From the NCBI RefSeq assembly GCF_017811175.1, contig NZ_JACWIJ010000002.1, positions 3,353,501 through 3,417,500 on the forward strand: a stretch of DNA of 64,000 nucleotides, given 5' to 3'. A model generated the notes under the pieces. That model was given only the letters and a program-made list of their open reading frames with translations. It was not told the DNA's origin and ran no database searches. Below, one piece after another: positions 8,506 to 16,449 of the stretch (its first letter is position 1; each line of letters opens with the position of its first letter). This DNA comes from Melaminivora jejuensis (GTDB lineage Bacteria; Pseudomonadota; Gammaproteobacteria; Burkholderiales; Burkholderiaceae_C). The translations under genes were made by a program, and so were the position numbers.

Positions 8506-9222
8506 TCAAAATGGCGTCACGGCATTGAAGGCGCGCGCCAGCCAGCCCACGGCCTGGGCCTCGGCCTGCTCGCCCAGGCCGCGCGAGACCACGCGCACAT
8601 TGGCCACATAGCGCGAGTCGATCACGCTGCCGGCGTGCCCACCTGCGCCGCGGCGCATGTTGCGCGGATCGACGATGCCGGAAAAGCGCAGCACGTCCAC
8701 GCTGCGGTTGACGCCGACTTGTTTTTCGCCGGTGATGACCAGGTGGCCATTGGGCAGCACCTCGGTGACCACGGCGGTGATGAAGCTGCGGAATTCGTTG
8801 CTGCTGGAGGTGTCGCCGCTGCCCTTGAAGTTGCTGCCGTACTCGGCGCCCAGCCTGGAGCGCTCGGCCACCTTGCCCATGAGCTTGTTGGGCAGCAGCG
8901 GCAGGCCGGTGATGCCGCCCTCGGCGCCGGACTGGCGGTCGATGTTGGACTTGCTGCCCTGCTTGGCGTCGATCTTTTCCATGATCTCGATGGTCACCAG
9001 GTCGCCCACGTAGCGCGCGCGCGCATCCTCGAAGCCAGGGCGGTAGCTGGCGGCATGGAACAGGCTGCCGGTGACGGGCGCGCGCACCAGGGGCGGCGGC
9101 GACTCGATCACGGGCAGTTGCGTGGGCAGCACGTCCACGGGCGGCGGCGGGTTGACGGTGGCGCAGCCGGTGGCCAGCGCGGCCAGGGCGGTGCAGCCGA
9201 TCAGGCGCAGGGTGGCATTCAT
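8506..9222 (-). CDS. flgH: Flagellar L-ring lipoprotein FlgH
   Basis: 238 residues (E. coli 232). It has a lipoprotein signal: MNATLRLIGCTALAALATGC, with lipobox LATGC. Family motifs include GDLVTIEIMEKIDAKQGS and the C-terminal YVANVRVVSRGLGEQAEAQ. It forms the outer-membrane L ring. It follows flgG by 22 nt, and the next gene on this strand starts 35 nt after its stop. Confidence 0.95.
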   Translation of the reverse strand: MNATLRLIGCTALAALATGCATVNPPPPVDVLPTQLPVIESPPPLVRAPVTGSLFHAASYRPGFEDARARYVGDLVTIEIMEKIDAKQGSKSNIDRQSGAEGGITGLPLLPNKLMGKVAERSRLGAEYGSNFKGSGDTSSSNEFRSFITAVVTEVLPNGHLVITGEKQVGVNRSVDVLRFSGIVDPRNMRRGAGGHAGSVIDSRYVANVRVVSRGLGEQAEAQAVGWLARAFNAVTPF

Positions 9223-9244
9223 GGCGCGGCTCCTTGTGGTGCGC

Positions 9245-10027
9245 TCACAGTTGCGACAGCTTGGCCAGCATCTGGTCGCTGGTCTGGATGGCCTTGGAGT
9301 TCATCTCGTAGGCGCGCTGGGTCTGGATCATGCTGACCAGCTCCTCGACCACGTTGACGTTGGAGTTCTCCAGAAAGCCCTGCTTGATGATGCCCAGGCC
9401 GTTGGTGCCGGGCTGGCCCTGCTGCGGCGCGCCGGAGGCGGCGGACTCGCGGTACAGGTTCTGGCCCACCGGCTCCAGGCCGGCGGAGTTGACGAAGCTG
9501 GACATGGCCAGCTGGCCGATCTGCTGCGGCGTCGGGTCGCCGTCGAGCACGGCGCTCACCGTGCCGTCCTGGCCGATGCTGATGCTCTTGGTGTTGGGCG
9601 GCACGGTGATGCCGGGGGCGATGGGCAGGCCGCCGTTGGTCACCAGGCGGCCTTGCGAGTCCAGCTTGAACGAGCCGTCGCGCGTGTAGCTGGTCGTGCC
9701 GTCGGGCATGGTGACTTCAAAAAAACCGTTGCCGTCGATGGCCACGTCCAGGCTGTTGCCCGACTGCTGCAGGCTGCCCTGGGTGAAGTTGCGGCTGGTG
9801 GCCACCACGTTCACGCCCAGGCCCAGGTGCAGCCCGGTGGGCAGCTGGTTGTCTTCCGTGGTCTGCGCGCCCACCTGGCGCAGGTTTTGGTAGATCAGAT
9901 CCTGGAACATGGCGCTGTTGCGCTTGTAGCCGGTGGTGGAGACGTTGGACAGGTTGTGCGAGATCACGTCCAGCTGGGTCTGCTGGGCGGTCATGCCGGT
10001 CTTGGCAATCCACAGGGAATTCATCAT
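9245..10027 (-). CDS. flgG: Distal rod protein FlgG
   Basis: 260 residues, the same as E. coli FlgG. N-terminal LWIAKTGMTAQQTQLDVISH and NLSNVSTTGYKRN form the rod/hook signature. The C-terminal VNVVEELVSMIQTQRAYEMN is the conserved partner helix. It forms the distal rod inside the P and L rings. Two tandem ATGs (10027 and 10024) could start it. It lies 21 nt after flgF. Confidence 0.97.
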   Translation of the reverse strand: MMNSLWIAKTGMTAQQTQLDVISHNLSNVSTTGYKRNSAMFQDLIYQNLRQVGAQTTEDNQLPTGLHLGLGVNVVATSRNFTQGSLQQSGNSLDVAIDGNGFFEVTMPDGTTSYTRDGSFKLDSQGRLVTNGGLPIAPGITVPPNTKSISIGQDGTVSAVLDGDPTPQQIGQLAMSSFVNSAGLEPVGQNLYRESAASGAPQQGQPGTNGLGIIKQGFLENSNVNVVEELVSMIQTQRAYEMNSKAIQTSDQMLAKLSQL

Positions 10028-10048
10028 GGCGGTAGTCCTTTTGGGGGT

Positions 10049-10789
10049 TCAGCCGTTGAGGCTCAGCAGCTGGCCGGCAGCCTTGTCGTCGCTCTCGGCG
10101 GTGGACAGCAGGCGCATCTGCTGCTCAAACTGGCGTGCGGCGGCGATCATCCCGACCATGGCCTCGACCGGGTTGACGTTGGAGCCTTCCAGCACGCCCG
10201 AGCGCATCCGGGCATTGGGGTCGGCGGGCAATGGCTCGCCGCTGGCGCTGCGGAAGGCGCCGTCGTCGCCGCGCCTGAGCGGGTCGTCCGCGCCCGGGGT
10301 GATGAGCTTGAGCCGGCCCAGAGGCTGCGGCGGCTGGCCGTCCTGTACGGCGCTCACGGTGCCGTCGTGGCCCAGCACCACCTCGGCGCCCTGCGGCACG
10401 TCGATGGGCGCGCCGCCGTCGGACAGCACCGGCATTCCCAGCGGGGTGACCAGCTGGCCGGTGTTGGAGATCTCGAACTGTCCGGCGCGGGTATAGGTTT
10501 CGGTGCCGTCCAGGCCCTGCACGGCAAACCAGGCGTTGCCCTCGGCCATGGCGTCCAGGGGGCGACCAGTGGTCATGGCCGGGCCGGAGGTCTCCACGTG
10601 GCCGGATGTCGCCTCCAGCGAGAACACCCGCGTGGTGGCGCCGGTGCCTGACAGCGGCACCGAGCGGAAGTTGTACATCTCGGCGCGAAAGCCCGCAGTG
10701 GAGGCATTGGCCAGATTGTTGGCCAGCACCGCCTGCCGGTTGGCGGCAGCGCTGGCGCCGGTCATGGAGGTGTAGATGATGCGATCCAT
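10049..10789 (-). CDS. flgF: Proximal rod protein FlgF
   Basis: 246 residues (E. coli 251). The N-terminus DRIIYTSMTGASAAANRQAV with NNLANASTAGFRAE, and the C-terminus SNVNPVEAMVGMIAAARQFE, match FlgF. It is exported by the flagellar type III system as part of the proximal rod. ATG 10789 (MDRIIYTSM). It lies between flgE and flgG in the standard order. Confidence 0.96.
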   Translation of the reverse strand: MDRIIYTSMTGASAAANRQAVLANNLANASTAGFRAEMYNFRSVPLSGTGATTRVFSLEATSGHVETSGPAMTTGRPLDAMAEGNAWFAVQGLDGTETYTRAGQFEISNTGQLVTPLGMPVLSDGGAPIDVPQGAEVVLGHDGTVSAVQDGQPPQPLGRLKLITPGADDPLRRGDDGAFRSASGEPLPADPNARMRSGVLEGSNVNPVEAMVGMIAAARQFEQQMRLLSTAESDDKAAGQLLSLNG

Positions 10790-10827
10790 GGCGGGTCTCT
10801 CGCGGGTGGGGTTTCAGTCGGTCAGGA

Positions 10828-12144
10828 TCAGCGCAGGTTGACGATGGTGGACAGCACCTGATCCTGCGTCTTGATGGTCTGGGCGTTGGCCTGGTAGGCG
10901 CGCTGGGCGGTCATCATGTTGACCAGCTCGGCGGTGAGATCGACGTTGGAGTCCTCCAGCGCGCCCGAGCGCAGGGCGCCGAAGTTGCCGCTGCCGGGCA
11001 CGCCCGTGGTGGCCGGGCCGGAGGCGGCGGACTCGATCCAGTTGTTGCCGCCCACCGGCTCCAGGCCTTGCGTGTTGCGAAACGACGCCAGCGTGAGCTG
11101 GCCTTCGGCGCGCGTCAGGCCGTTGGAGTAGCGCGCCATGATCTTGCCGTCGTCGGCAATGCTGATGCCGGTGAGCGCGCCCGAGGTGTAGCCGCTTTGC
11201 GTCAGGTCGGTCACGGCGAACTTGGTGCCGAACTGGGTCACGGCGGACAAGTCCAGGAAGATGCCGGCGTCGGTCACCGTGCTGTTGTTCAGCGGGTCGT
11301 CCTGGTTGTCGATGGGGCCTGACAGGTTGGGGTTGTTGAGCGAAAGAACGTTAGCCAGGTAAAGGCCTGGCCCGGTGACAGCGCTGTAGGGGTGGGTGGC
11401 TGTGGGGCCAGTGATCTTGCCGTTGTCATCGAAGACAACAGTGCCCAGGGAGGTTGCCGCCGGGTCGAGGGAATCGAAGATCTCCCATTCGTTGGCCGTG
11501 CCGGTCTTTTGGAAATAAAGGTTCACCGGCGTCGCCACGCCCTGGCTGTCATAGACGTTGACCGAAGTGCCATAGGTGGCGCGCGGCGTGGCCGGGATGG
11601 GCGGCGTGGCCGCCGGATCGCCAGCGGCATCCTTGGCGCGGGCATCCAGGTTCAGCGCGGCGGTGATGACGCGCGTGGCCTTGGCCTCGATGGGCTCGCC
11701 GGTGGGCAGGCGCAGCGGGCCGGGCTGGGCGCCCTGCATGACCTGGCCGGTGATCGGATCGACGGGCACGCCCATGACATTGGCGCCGCCGTTGGTGATG
11801 ATGTTGCCTTGCGTGTCCAGCTTGAAGGCGCCATCGCGGGTATAGGCGCGCGAGCCGTCGGGCATCTGCACGGTGAAGAAACCGTTGCCGTTGACGGCCA
11901 CGTCCAGGCTGTTGCCGGTCATGGTGATGCCGCCCTGGTTGAACTGCTGGGCCACGGCGGCAGTCTCTACGCCGATGCCGTTGCGCCCGCCGCCAGCCAG
12001 GCCCATGGCCGAGTTGACCATGGCCGAGAACTCGGCGCGCGAGGACTTGAAGCCCGTGGTGTTGGAGTTGGCGATGTTGTGGCCGATGACGTCAAGGTTC
12101 TTGGCCGAGGCGTTCAGGCCCGAGAGGCCTTGCTGGAAACCCAT
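10828..12144 (-). CDS. flgE: Flagellar hook protein FlgE
   Basis: 438 residues (E. coli 402). N-terminal GFQQGLSGLNASAKNLDVIG and NSNTTGFKSSRAEF are diagnostic, as is the C-terminal SNVDLTAELVNMMTAQRAYQ. The middle domain, exposed on the hook surface, varies between species and carries the extra length. It polymerises under the FlgD cap. ATG 12144 follows CAGCAGGAGCACACC, a good site. Confidence 0.97.
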   Translation of the reverse strand: MGFQQGLSGLNASAKNLDVIGHNIANSNTTGFKSSRAEFSAMVNSAMGLAGGGRNGIGVETAAVAQQFNQGGITMTGNSLDVAVNGNGFFTVQMPDGSRAYTRDGAFKLDTQGNIITNGGANVMGVPVDPITGQVMQGAQPGPLRLPTGEPIEAKATRVITAALNLDARAKDAAGDPAATPPIPATPRATYGTSVNVYDSQGVATPVNLYFQKTGTANEWEIFDSLDPAATSLGTVVFDDNGKITGPTATHPYSAVTGPGLYLANVLSLNNPNLSGPIDNQDDPLNNSTVTDAGIFLDLSAVTQFGTKFAVTDLTQSGYTSGALTGISIADDGKIMARYSNGLTRAEGQLTLASFRNTQGLEPVGGNNWIESAASGPATTGVPGSGNFGALRSGALEDSNVDLTAELVNMMTAQRAYQANAQTIKTQDQVLSTIVNLR

Positions 12145-12201
12145 GGTGTGCTCCTGCTGCTGTGCTGTGCGGTGAAAAAGGGAAGGGAGGGAGCGGCGGC
12201 C

Positions 12202-12855
12202 TCAGACCACGCCGCGCACGTTGGCGTAGTTGACGACTTCGCCGCCCGACAGGGTCAGCGTGAGCGCGCCGTTGGCCGAGCCGGTGGCCACCACCTGCGA
12301 CTGCATGAAGGGCGTGGCCGCGACGGCCCCTTCCTGGTTGCTGGCGGTGATGCGAAAGCGCAGGCTGGAGGTGTCGCCTTGGTAGCCCGAGGCGTCCCAG
12401 TCGAAGCTGTGCCGGCCCTGCTCCAGTGCGCCCAGCTCCAGCGTGTCCACCACCAGCCCGCCGGGGGTGAGCACCTCGACCTTGACGGCGCCGGCGCTGC
12501 CCGACAGCTCGAACTGGCCCTGGGCCTGGCCGTCATCGCTCACGGACAGGCGGTCGCCCTCGGTCAGCACCGAGCGCCCGATCATGGAGATGCCCTGGAT
12601 CTGCTGCATGGTGTTGAACTGCTCGGCCATGGTCTGCATGGTCAGGTTCAGCGTCTGCAGGCCAGTGACGGTGTTGATCTGCGCCATCTGCGTGGTCATC
12701 TGCGCGTTGTCCAGGGGGTTCATCGGATCCTGGTTGTTCAACTGCGCGACCAGCAGCTTGAGGAAGCGATCCTGCATCGCTGCCGGGTTGGTGTCGGCAT
12801 TGGCCGACGGCCCTTCGTGGACGGTGGCGCTGGCGCCTATGGGGGTGAGGATCAT
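12202..12855 (-). CDS. flgD: Hook-cap scaffold protein FlgD
   Basis: 217 residues (E. coli 231). Core motif DRFLKLLVAQLNNQDPMNPL, then DNAQMTTQMAQINTVTGLQ. The C-terminal half is the FlgD Ig-like/tudor-like part. It caps the growing hook and is shed afterwards. ATG 12855, 33 nt after flgC. Confidence 0.96.
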   Translation of the reverse strand: MILTPIGASATVHEGPSANADTNPAAMQDRFLKLLVAQLNNQDPMNPLDNAQMTTQMAQINTVTGLQTLNLTMQTMAEQFNTMQQIQGISMIGRSVLTEGDRLSVSDDGQAQGQFELSGSAGAVKVEVLTPGGLVVDTLELGALEQGRHSFDWDASGYQGDTSSLRFRITASNQEGAVAATPFMQSQVVATGSANGALTLTLSGGEVVNYANVRGVV

Positions 12856-12888
12856 GGGGGTCTCCGGTCAGCAGGCGGGCGCAGGCGT

Positions 12889-13293
12889 TTACTGGCCCAT
12901 CTGCAAGGTCTTGAGCAGCAGCGACTTGGCGGTGTTCATGACCTCGACGTTGTTCTGGTAGGAGCGCGAGGCGGAGATCATGTTGACCATCTCCTCCACG
13001 GCGTTGACGTTGGAGTGCGTGACGTAGCCGTCGGCATCGGCCAGCGGGTTGTCCGGGTCGTGTACGCGCCGGCCCGGGGTCTCGGTCTCCTGGATGGCGG
13101 ACACGCGCACGCCGGCGGCGCCCTCGGCGCCCATGGGCGCGGTCTGGAACACCACCTGGCGCGACTTGTAGGCCTGGCCATCGGGGCCGGCCACGGCGTC
13201 CACGTTGGCCAGGTTGCTGGCCACCACGTTCAGGCGCTGCGACTGGGCGCTGATGGCGCTGCCCGAGACATTGAAGATGGTGAACAACGACAT
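12889..13293 (-). CDS. flgC: Proximal rod protein FlgC
   Basis: 134 residues, the same as E. coli FlgC. N-terminal MSLFTIFNVSGSAISAQSQR and SNLANVD, C-terminal SNVNAVEEMVNMISASRSYQ. ATG 13293 follows CCAGGAGCCTCCCCACC (site AGGAG). An upstream open extension of the frame shows no support and overlaps flgB, so this start was chosen. Confidence 0.96.
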   Translation of the reverse strand: MSLFTIFNVSGSAISAQSQRLNVVASNLANVDAVAGPDGQAYKSRQVVFQTAPMGAEGAAGVRVSAIQETETPGRRVHDPDNPLADADGYVTHSNVNAVEEMVNMISASRSYQNNVEVMNTAKSLLLKTLQMGQ

Positions 13294-13367
13294 GGTGGGG
13301 AGGCTCCTGGTCGGGTGTCGGCTGGGGGCGGATGAATGACGGGGGAATGACGGAGCGGGCTGGCCGC

Positions 13368-13796
13368 TTACTGGCCCTGGATGGCGCTGAGCATGGTGCG
13401 CGACTGGCCGTTGATGAAGCGCAGCGTGGCCTCGTAGCGCACGGCGTTGTCCACGAAGGCGGCGCGCTCGCGATCCATGTCCACGCTGTTGTTGTCCAGG
13501 CTGGGCTGGGACTGGCGCGCGTAGGCCAGGGTGCTGGTGCGGCTGCCCAGCTCGCCGATGGCGGCGGGCAGCGGCATGTGCTGGGCGTGCGTAGTGCTGG
13601 CGGCGCGCTGCGGGCTGGCGGCGGCGGCCTGCTGGTCGGCCACGGCGCGCATGGCTTCGGCAAAGCGGAAGTCGCGCGCCACGTAGCCGGGCGTGTCGGC
13701 GTTGGCGATGTTGCTCGCAATGGTGCGCTGGCGCTCGGAGCGCAGCAGCAGTGCATTGCCATGCAGTTCCAGTCGCTGGGTCAGCTTGTCGAGCAT
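13368..13796 (-). CDS. flgB: Proximal rod protein FlgB
   Basis: 142 residues from ATG 13796 (MLDKLTQRLELHGNALLLRS); an in-frame TTG at 13823 would add nine residues without homology to the family. It contains IASNIANADTPGYVARDF, the rod signature. E. coli FlgB has 138 residues. It is the first gene of the minus-strand flg operon and is divergent from flgA. Confidence 0.94.
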   Translation of the reverse strand: MLDKLTQRLELHGNALLLRSERQRTIASNIANADTPGYVARDFRFAEAMRAVADQQAAAASPQRAASTTHAQHMPLPAAIGELGSRTSTLAYARQSQPSLDNNSVDMDRERAAFVDNAVRYEATLRFINGQSRTMLSAIQGQ

Positions 13797-14029
13797 GAGA
13801 GGTCTCGCGGGGATGGGTGGCAAACGGAAGAGGAAGGCTCGAAAGGCGTGCCGGGCCTTTGGGGCGTGCAGCGATTGTGGGGATCGGACGGTTTTCCGAA
13901 GGCGCGAAGAAGGCGGGCTTTGGCCGGCTGTTCGCCGCTTTCCGGCGCCGCTGCCGGCCTACAGTGGCAGGCGTGAAAAAGACCCTCCGCCCGGCCCCTG
14001 GCCGGAGCCGGACTGCCCAGGAGCTGCCC
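13797..14029. promoter_or_regulatory. Divergent control region between flgB and flgA
   Basis: 233 nt separate two divergent early/middle flagellar operons, so both promoters must lie here. I could not recognise a clear sigma-54 (-24/-12), sigma-28 or FlhDC site by eye. The assignment is positional only. Confidence 0.4.
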
Positions 14030-14773
14030 ATGCCATCCACCGTTGCCCCCAAATCCACGCTGCGCACGCGCCTGCGCCGCGCCGGGCTGGGCCTGTCCCT
14101 GGCGTGCGCGGCACTGGCCGCGCCCGCCCAGCAAGGCAGCGAAGACCTGAGCGCGCTGTCGCAGCGCTGGGTGGACGACGCGCTGGCCCAGGCCCAGGCC
14201 GGCGGCGCCCTGCCGCTGCGCATGGAGGTCGAGGTCGGCGCGCTGGATGCGCGCCTGCGCCTGGCACCGTGCCAGCAGGTCGAGCCTTATCTGCCCGCCG
14301 GCACGCGCCTGTGGGGCCGCTCCCGCCTGGGCCTGCGCTGCGTGCAGGGGCAAACGCGCTGGAATGTCTTTCTGCCGATCACCGTCAAGGCCTTCGGCCC
14401 AGCCTGGGTGCTGGCCGGCAACGTGACCGCCGGCAGCGTGCTGACCGAGGCCGACGCCATCGAGGCTGAGGTGGACTGGGCTGCCGAGCCGGCAGCCATC
14501 ATCGCCAACCGCGATGCCTGGATCGGCCAGACGGCGACGCGCGCGCTCAACCCTGGCCAGGCGCTGCGCCAGAACATGGTGCGCGCGCCCGAGCTGTTCA
14601 AGGCCGGCAGCCCGGTGCGCGTGGTGGTGCAAGGGCCGGGCTACGCCGTGACCTCCTCCGGCCAGGCGATGACCGCCGGATCGGTCGGCCAGACCATCCG
14701 CATCCGCATGGGCAATGGCCGGGTGATTGGGGGGGTTGTTTCCGAGGATGGAACAATCCAGGCCCAGCTTTGA
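14030..14773 (+). CDS. flgA: P-ring assembly chaperone FlgA
   Basis: 247 residues (E. coli 219). Signal peptide with hydrophobic LGLSLACAALAAPAQQ. The C-terminal SAF/ChapFlgA region carries the usual pattern: AGNVTAGSVLTEADAIEAEV, then AGSPVRVVVQGPGYAVTSSG and VGQTIRIRM. It is a periplasmic chaperone for FlgI. ATG 14030 has a good site (CAGGAGCTGCCC); the longer upstream frame has none. Confidence 0.93.
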   Translation: MPSTVAPKSTLRTRLRRAGLGLSLACAALAAPAQQGSEDLSALSQRWVDDALAQAQAGGALPLRMEVEVGALDARLRLAPCQQVEPYLPAGTRLWGRSRLGLRCVQGQTRWNVFLPITVKAFGPAWVLAGNVTAGSVLTEADAIEAEVDWAAEPAAIIANRDAWIGQTATRALNPGQALRQNMVRAPELFKAGSPVRVVVQGPGYAVTSSGQAMTAGSVGQTIRIRMGNGRVIGGVVSEDGTIQAQL

Positions 14774-14795
14774 GTCTTTTTGGCCACGTTGGCCC

Positions 14796-14822
14796 TAAAG
14801 TTCTCCCGGCAATGGTCGAATA
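14796..14822 (+). promoter_or_regulatory. Sigma-28 (FliA) promoter of flgM
   Basis: TAAAGTTC at 14796-14803, 11 nt, then GTCGAATA at 14815-14822; the enterobacterial consensus is TAAAGTTT-N11-GCCGATAA. It lies between the flgA stop and the flgM ATG (41 nt upstream of the latter). It would give FliA-driven flgM expression besides read-through from flgA. Confidence 0.8.
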
Positions 14823-14862
14823 TGTGGCCACTGGCCCCATCCTCGGGGCGGTGGAGAGAGCG

Positions 14863-15213
14863 ATGAAAATCACAGGCAACAATCCGGAACTTGCGAACGC
14901 GCGTTCGGCGCAAGCCGCTGCTGCCCGTCAGCAAGCCAAGACGGCTGCGCCCGCTCCTGCCGCCGAAGCTGCCACCCAAAGCACCCAACGTGCTGCCAGC
15001 GGCGGCGCTGCTGCGGGCGGGGTGCCGGTCACACTGTCCAATACGGCGCGCACGGCGGACGCCAGCCGCAGCGCCTCCGACTTCAACGCCGCCAAGGTCA
15101 AGGCCATCAAGGCGGCCATCGAAAACGGCACCTTCCGCGTCAACGCCGAAGCCGTGGCCGACAAGCTGCTCGGTAACGCCTACGAAACCCTGTCGCGCTT
15201 CGCGCACGGTTGA
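14863..15213 (+). CDS. flgM: Anti-sigma-28 factor FlgM
   Basis: 116 residues (E. coli 97). The N-terminal half is Ala/Gln-rich and probably disordered. The C-terminal FNAAKVKAIKAAIENGTFRV and AEAVADKLLGNAYETL are the FliA-binding helices. It holds FliA until it is exported through the finished hook. ATG 14863 follows GGTGGAGAGAGCG. An in-frame TTG at 14770 lies before the sigma-28 promoter and would be bypassed by that transcript. Confidence 0.93.
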   Translation: MKITGNNPELANARSAQAAAARQQAKTAAPAPAAEAATQSTQRAASGGAAAGGVPVTLSNTARTADASRSASDFNAAKVKAIKAAIENGTFRVNAEAVADKLLGNAYETLSRFAHG

Positions 15214-15242
15214 GCGGCGCAGCCCCGCCCCAGCCCTGGCAC

Positions 15243-15581
15243 ATGGCCACGCCTTCCGACCTCCTGCCCCTGATCGAAGCGCAGCTGCAGCAATTGCAGG
15301 CTGCGCTGTTGTCGTCCGACCCGCTGGCGCTGGAGCAGGGCGCGCAGACGCTGCGCGAGGCCGCCGCCGCCCTGGTGCAGCTGCGCGGCCAGGGGCTGGA
15401 CGGCGCCGCCCAGCAGCGCCTGCAGGCACTGGCCCTGCAGCTGAGCCAGGTGCGCGACCAGCTCGCGCGTGTGCTGGCGCTCACCCAGCAGCGGGCTGTC
15501 GCGCTGCTGCCGCCCGCCGAATCTTTCACCTACGGGCCGGCATCGGCCACGCCGGCACGCATCTACCGCGCACCCGGGTGA
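15243..15581 (+). CDS. flgN: FlgN-type export chaperone for FlgK/FlgL
   Basis: 112 residues from ATG 15243 (MATPSDLLPLIEAQLQQLQA). It is almost wholly helical and rich in Leu, Gln and Ala, as in FlgN (E. coli 138). It follows flgM as in most proteobacteria. It binds FlgK and FlgL in the cytoplasm. No strong ribosome site is visible; a TTG at 15210, overlapping the flgM stop, is an alternative that would suit translational coupling. Identity rests on position, size and composition. Confidence 0.75.
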   Translation: MATPSDLLPLIEAQLQQLQAALLSSDPLALEQGAQTLREAAAALVQLRGQGLDGAAQQRLQALALQLSQVRDQLARVLALTQQRAVALLPPAESFTYGPASATPARIYRAPG

Positions 15582-15612
15582 GTCCGGCGCGGCGCGCGCC
15601 GCCCGCGTTGCA

Positions 15613-15672
15613 CTTCAAGAAACATAGCTGGAAGCGCTTGCCTGGCAAGGGTTTCAGCCGTTTTTGATCAAA
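15613..15672 (+). repeat. Dispersed intergenic repeat, copy C
   Basis: ACATAGCTGGAAGCGCTTGC then CTGGCAAGGGTTTCAGCCG and TTTTTGATCAAAA. It lies between convergent flgN and fliA. Confidence 0.8.
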
Positions 15673-15693
15673 ACCTTGCAGGTTTGAACAGGC

Positions 15694-15721
15694 GCAGGCC
15701 GGCAGCCGTGCTGCCGCCTGC
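15694..15721 (-). terminator. Hairpin directly after fliA
   Basis: GCAGGC / GGCAGC pair with GCTGCC / GCCTGC around a CGT loop, four nt beyond the fliA stop on the minus strand. It has a very stable stem but no clear T run follows, so it may be an imperfect terminator or a 3' stabilising stem. Confidence 0.45.
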
Positions 15722-15724
15722 CGT

Positions 15725-16441
15725 TCAATGCGCGCGCATCTTGGTGCGCAAGCGCGCAATGGCCTGGCCGTGCAGCTGGCACACGCGCGATTCGGTCACG
15801 CCGAGCACGGCGGCGATCTCCTTGAGGTTGAGGTCGTGCTCGTAGTACATGCCCATGATGTGCTGCTCGCGCTCGGGCAGCTGCCCGATGGCTGCCACCA
15901 GCGAGCTGCGCAGGCGCTGGTCGCGCAGGAGGGCCATGGGGTCGGCGGCGCTGTCGCTGACGTGGCGGTCGAGGAAGCTCTCGCTGTCGTCGTCGCCCTG
16001 GTACATGTCCTCCAGATAGACCAATTGCGTGCCGCGCACCTTGCCCAGCAGGCTCTGGTATTCCTGCAGGCTGATGCCCAGCTCGTCGGCGATTTCCGAC
16101 TCCAGCGGGCTGCGGCCCAGGCGCTGCTCGGCGCGGTGCAGGGCCTGCTCGATGTCCTTTTGGCTCTTGCGCGAGCTGCGGCTCATCCAGTCGCCGCCGC
16201 GCAGCTCGTCGAGCATGGCGCCGCGGATGCGCTGGCTGGCAAAAGTCTCGAACTGCACGCCCTGCGCCACCTCGTAGCGCGACAGGGCATCGGTCAGGCC
16301 GATCATGCCGACCTGGATCAGATCGTCGAGTTCGACGTTGGGGGGAAGCTTGGCAATCATGTGATGGGCGATGCGGCGCACCAGCGGCAGATGCTGGGTG
16401 AGCAGCGCATCCCGATCAAGCTGGCCTTTCGCGGTGTACAT
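15725..16441 (-). CDS. fliA: Flagellar sigma factor FliA (sigma-28)
   Basis: 238 residues (E. coli 239). Region 2: LDDLIQVGMIGLTDALSRYE and FASQRIRGAMLDELR. Region 4 helix-turn-helix: LPEREQHIMGMYYEHDLNLK, then VTESRVCQLHGQA. It directs RNA polymerase to late flagellar promoters such as those at 14796, 38379 and 41786, and is inhibited by FlgM. ATG 16441 (MYTAKGQLD). It lies 8 nt after the flhG-like gene. A long upstream extension of the same frame is not coding. Confidence 0.97.
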   Translation of the reverse strand: MYTAKGQLDRDALLTQHLPLVRRIAHHMIAKLPPNVELDDLIQVGMIGLTDALSRYEVAQGVQFETFASQRIRGAMLDELRGGDWMSRSSRKSQKDIEQALHRAEQRLGRSPLESEIADELGISLQEYQSLLGKVRGTQLVYLEDMYQGDDDSESFLDRHVSDSAADPMALLRDQRLRSSLVAAIGQLPEREQHIMGMYYEHDLNLKEIAAVLGVTESRVCQLHGQAIARLRTKMRAH

Positions 16442-16449
16442 GGTGGAGC

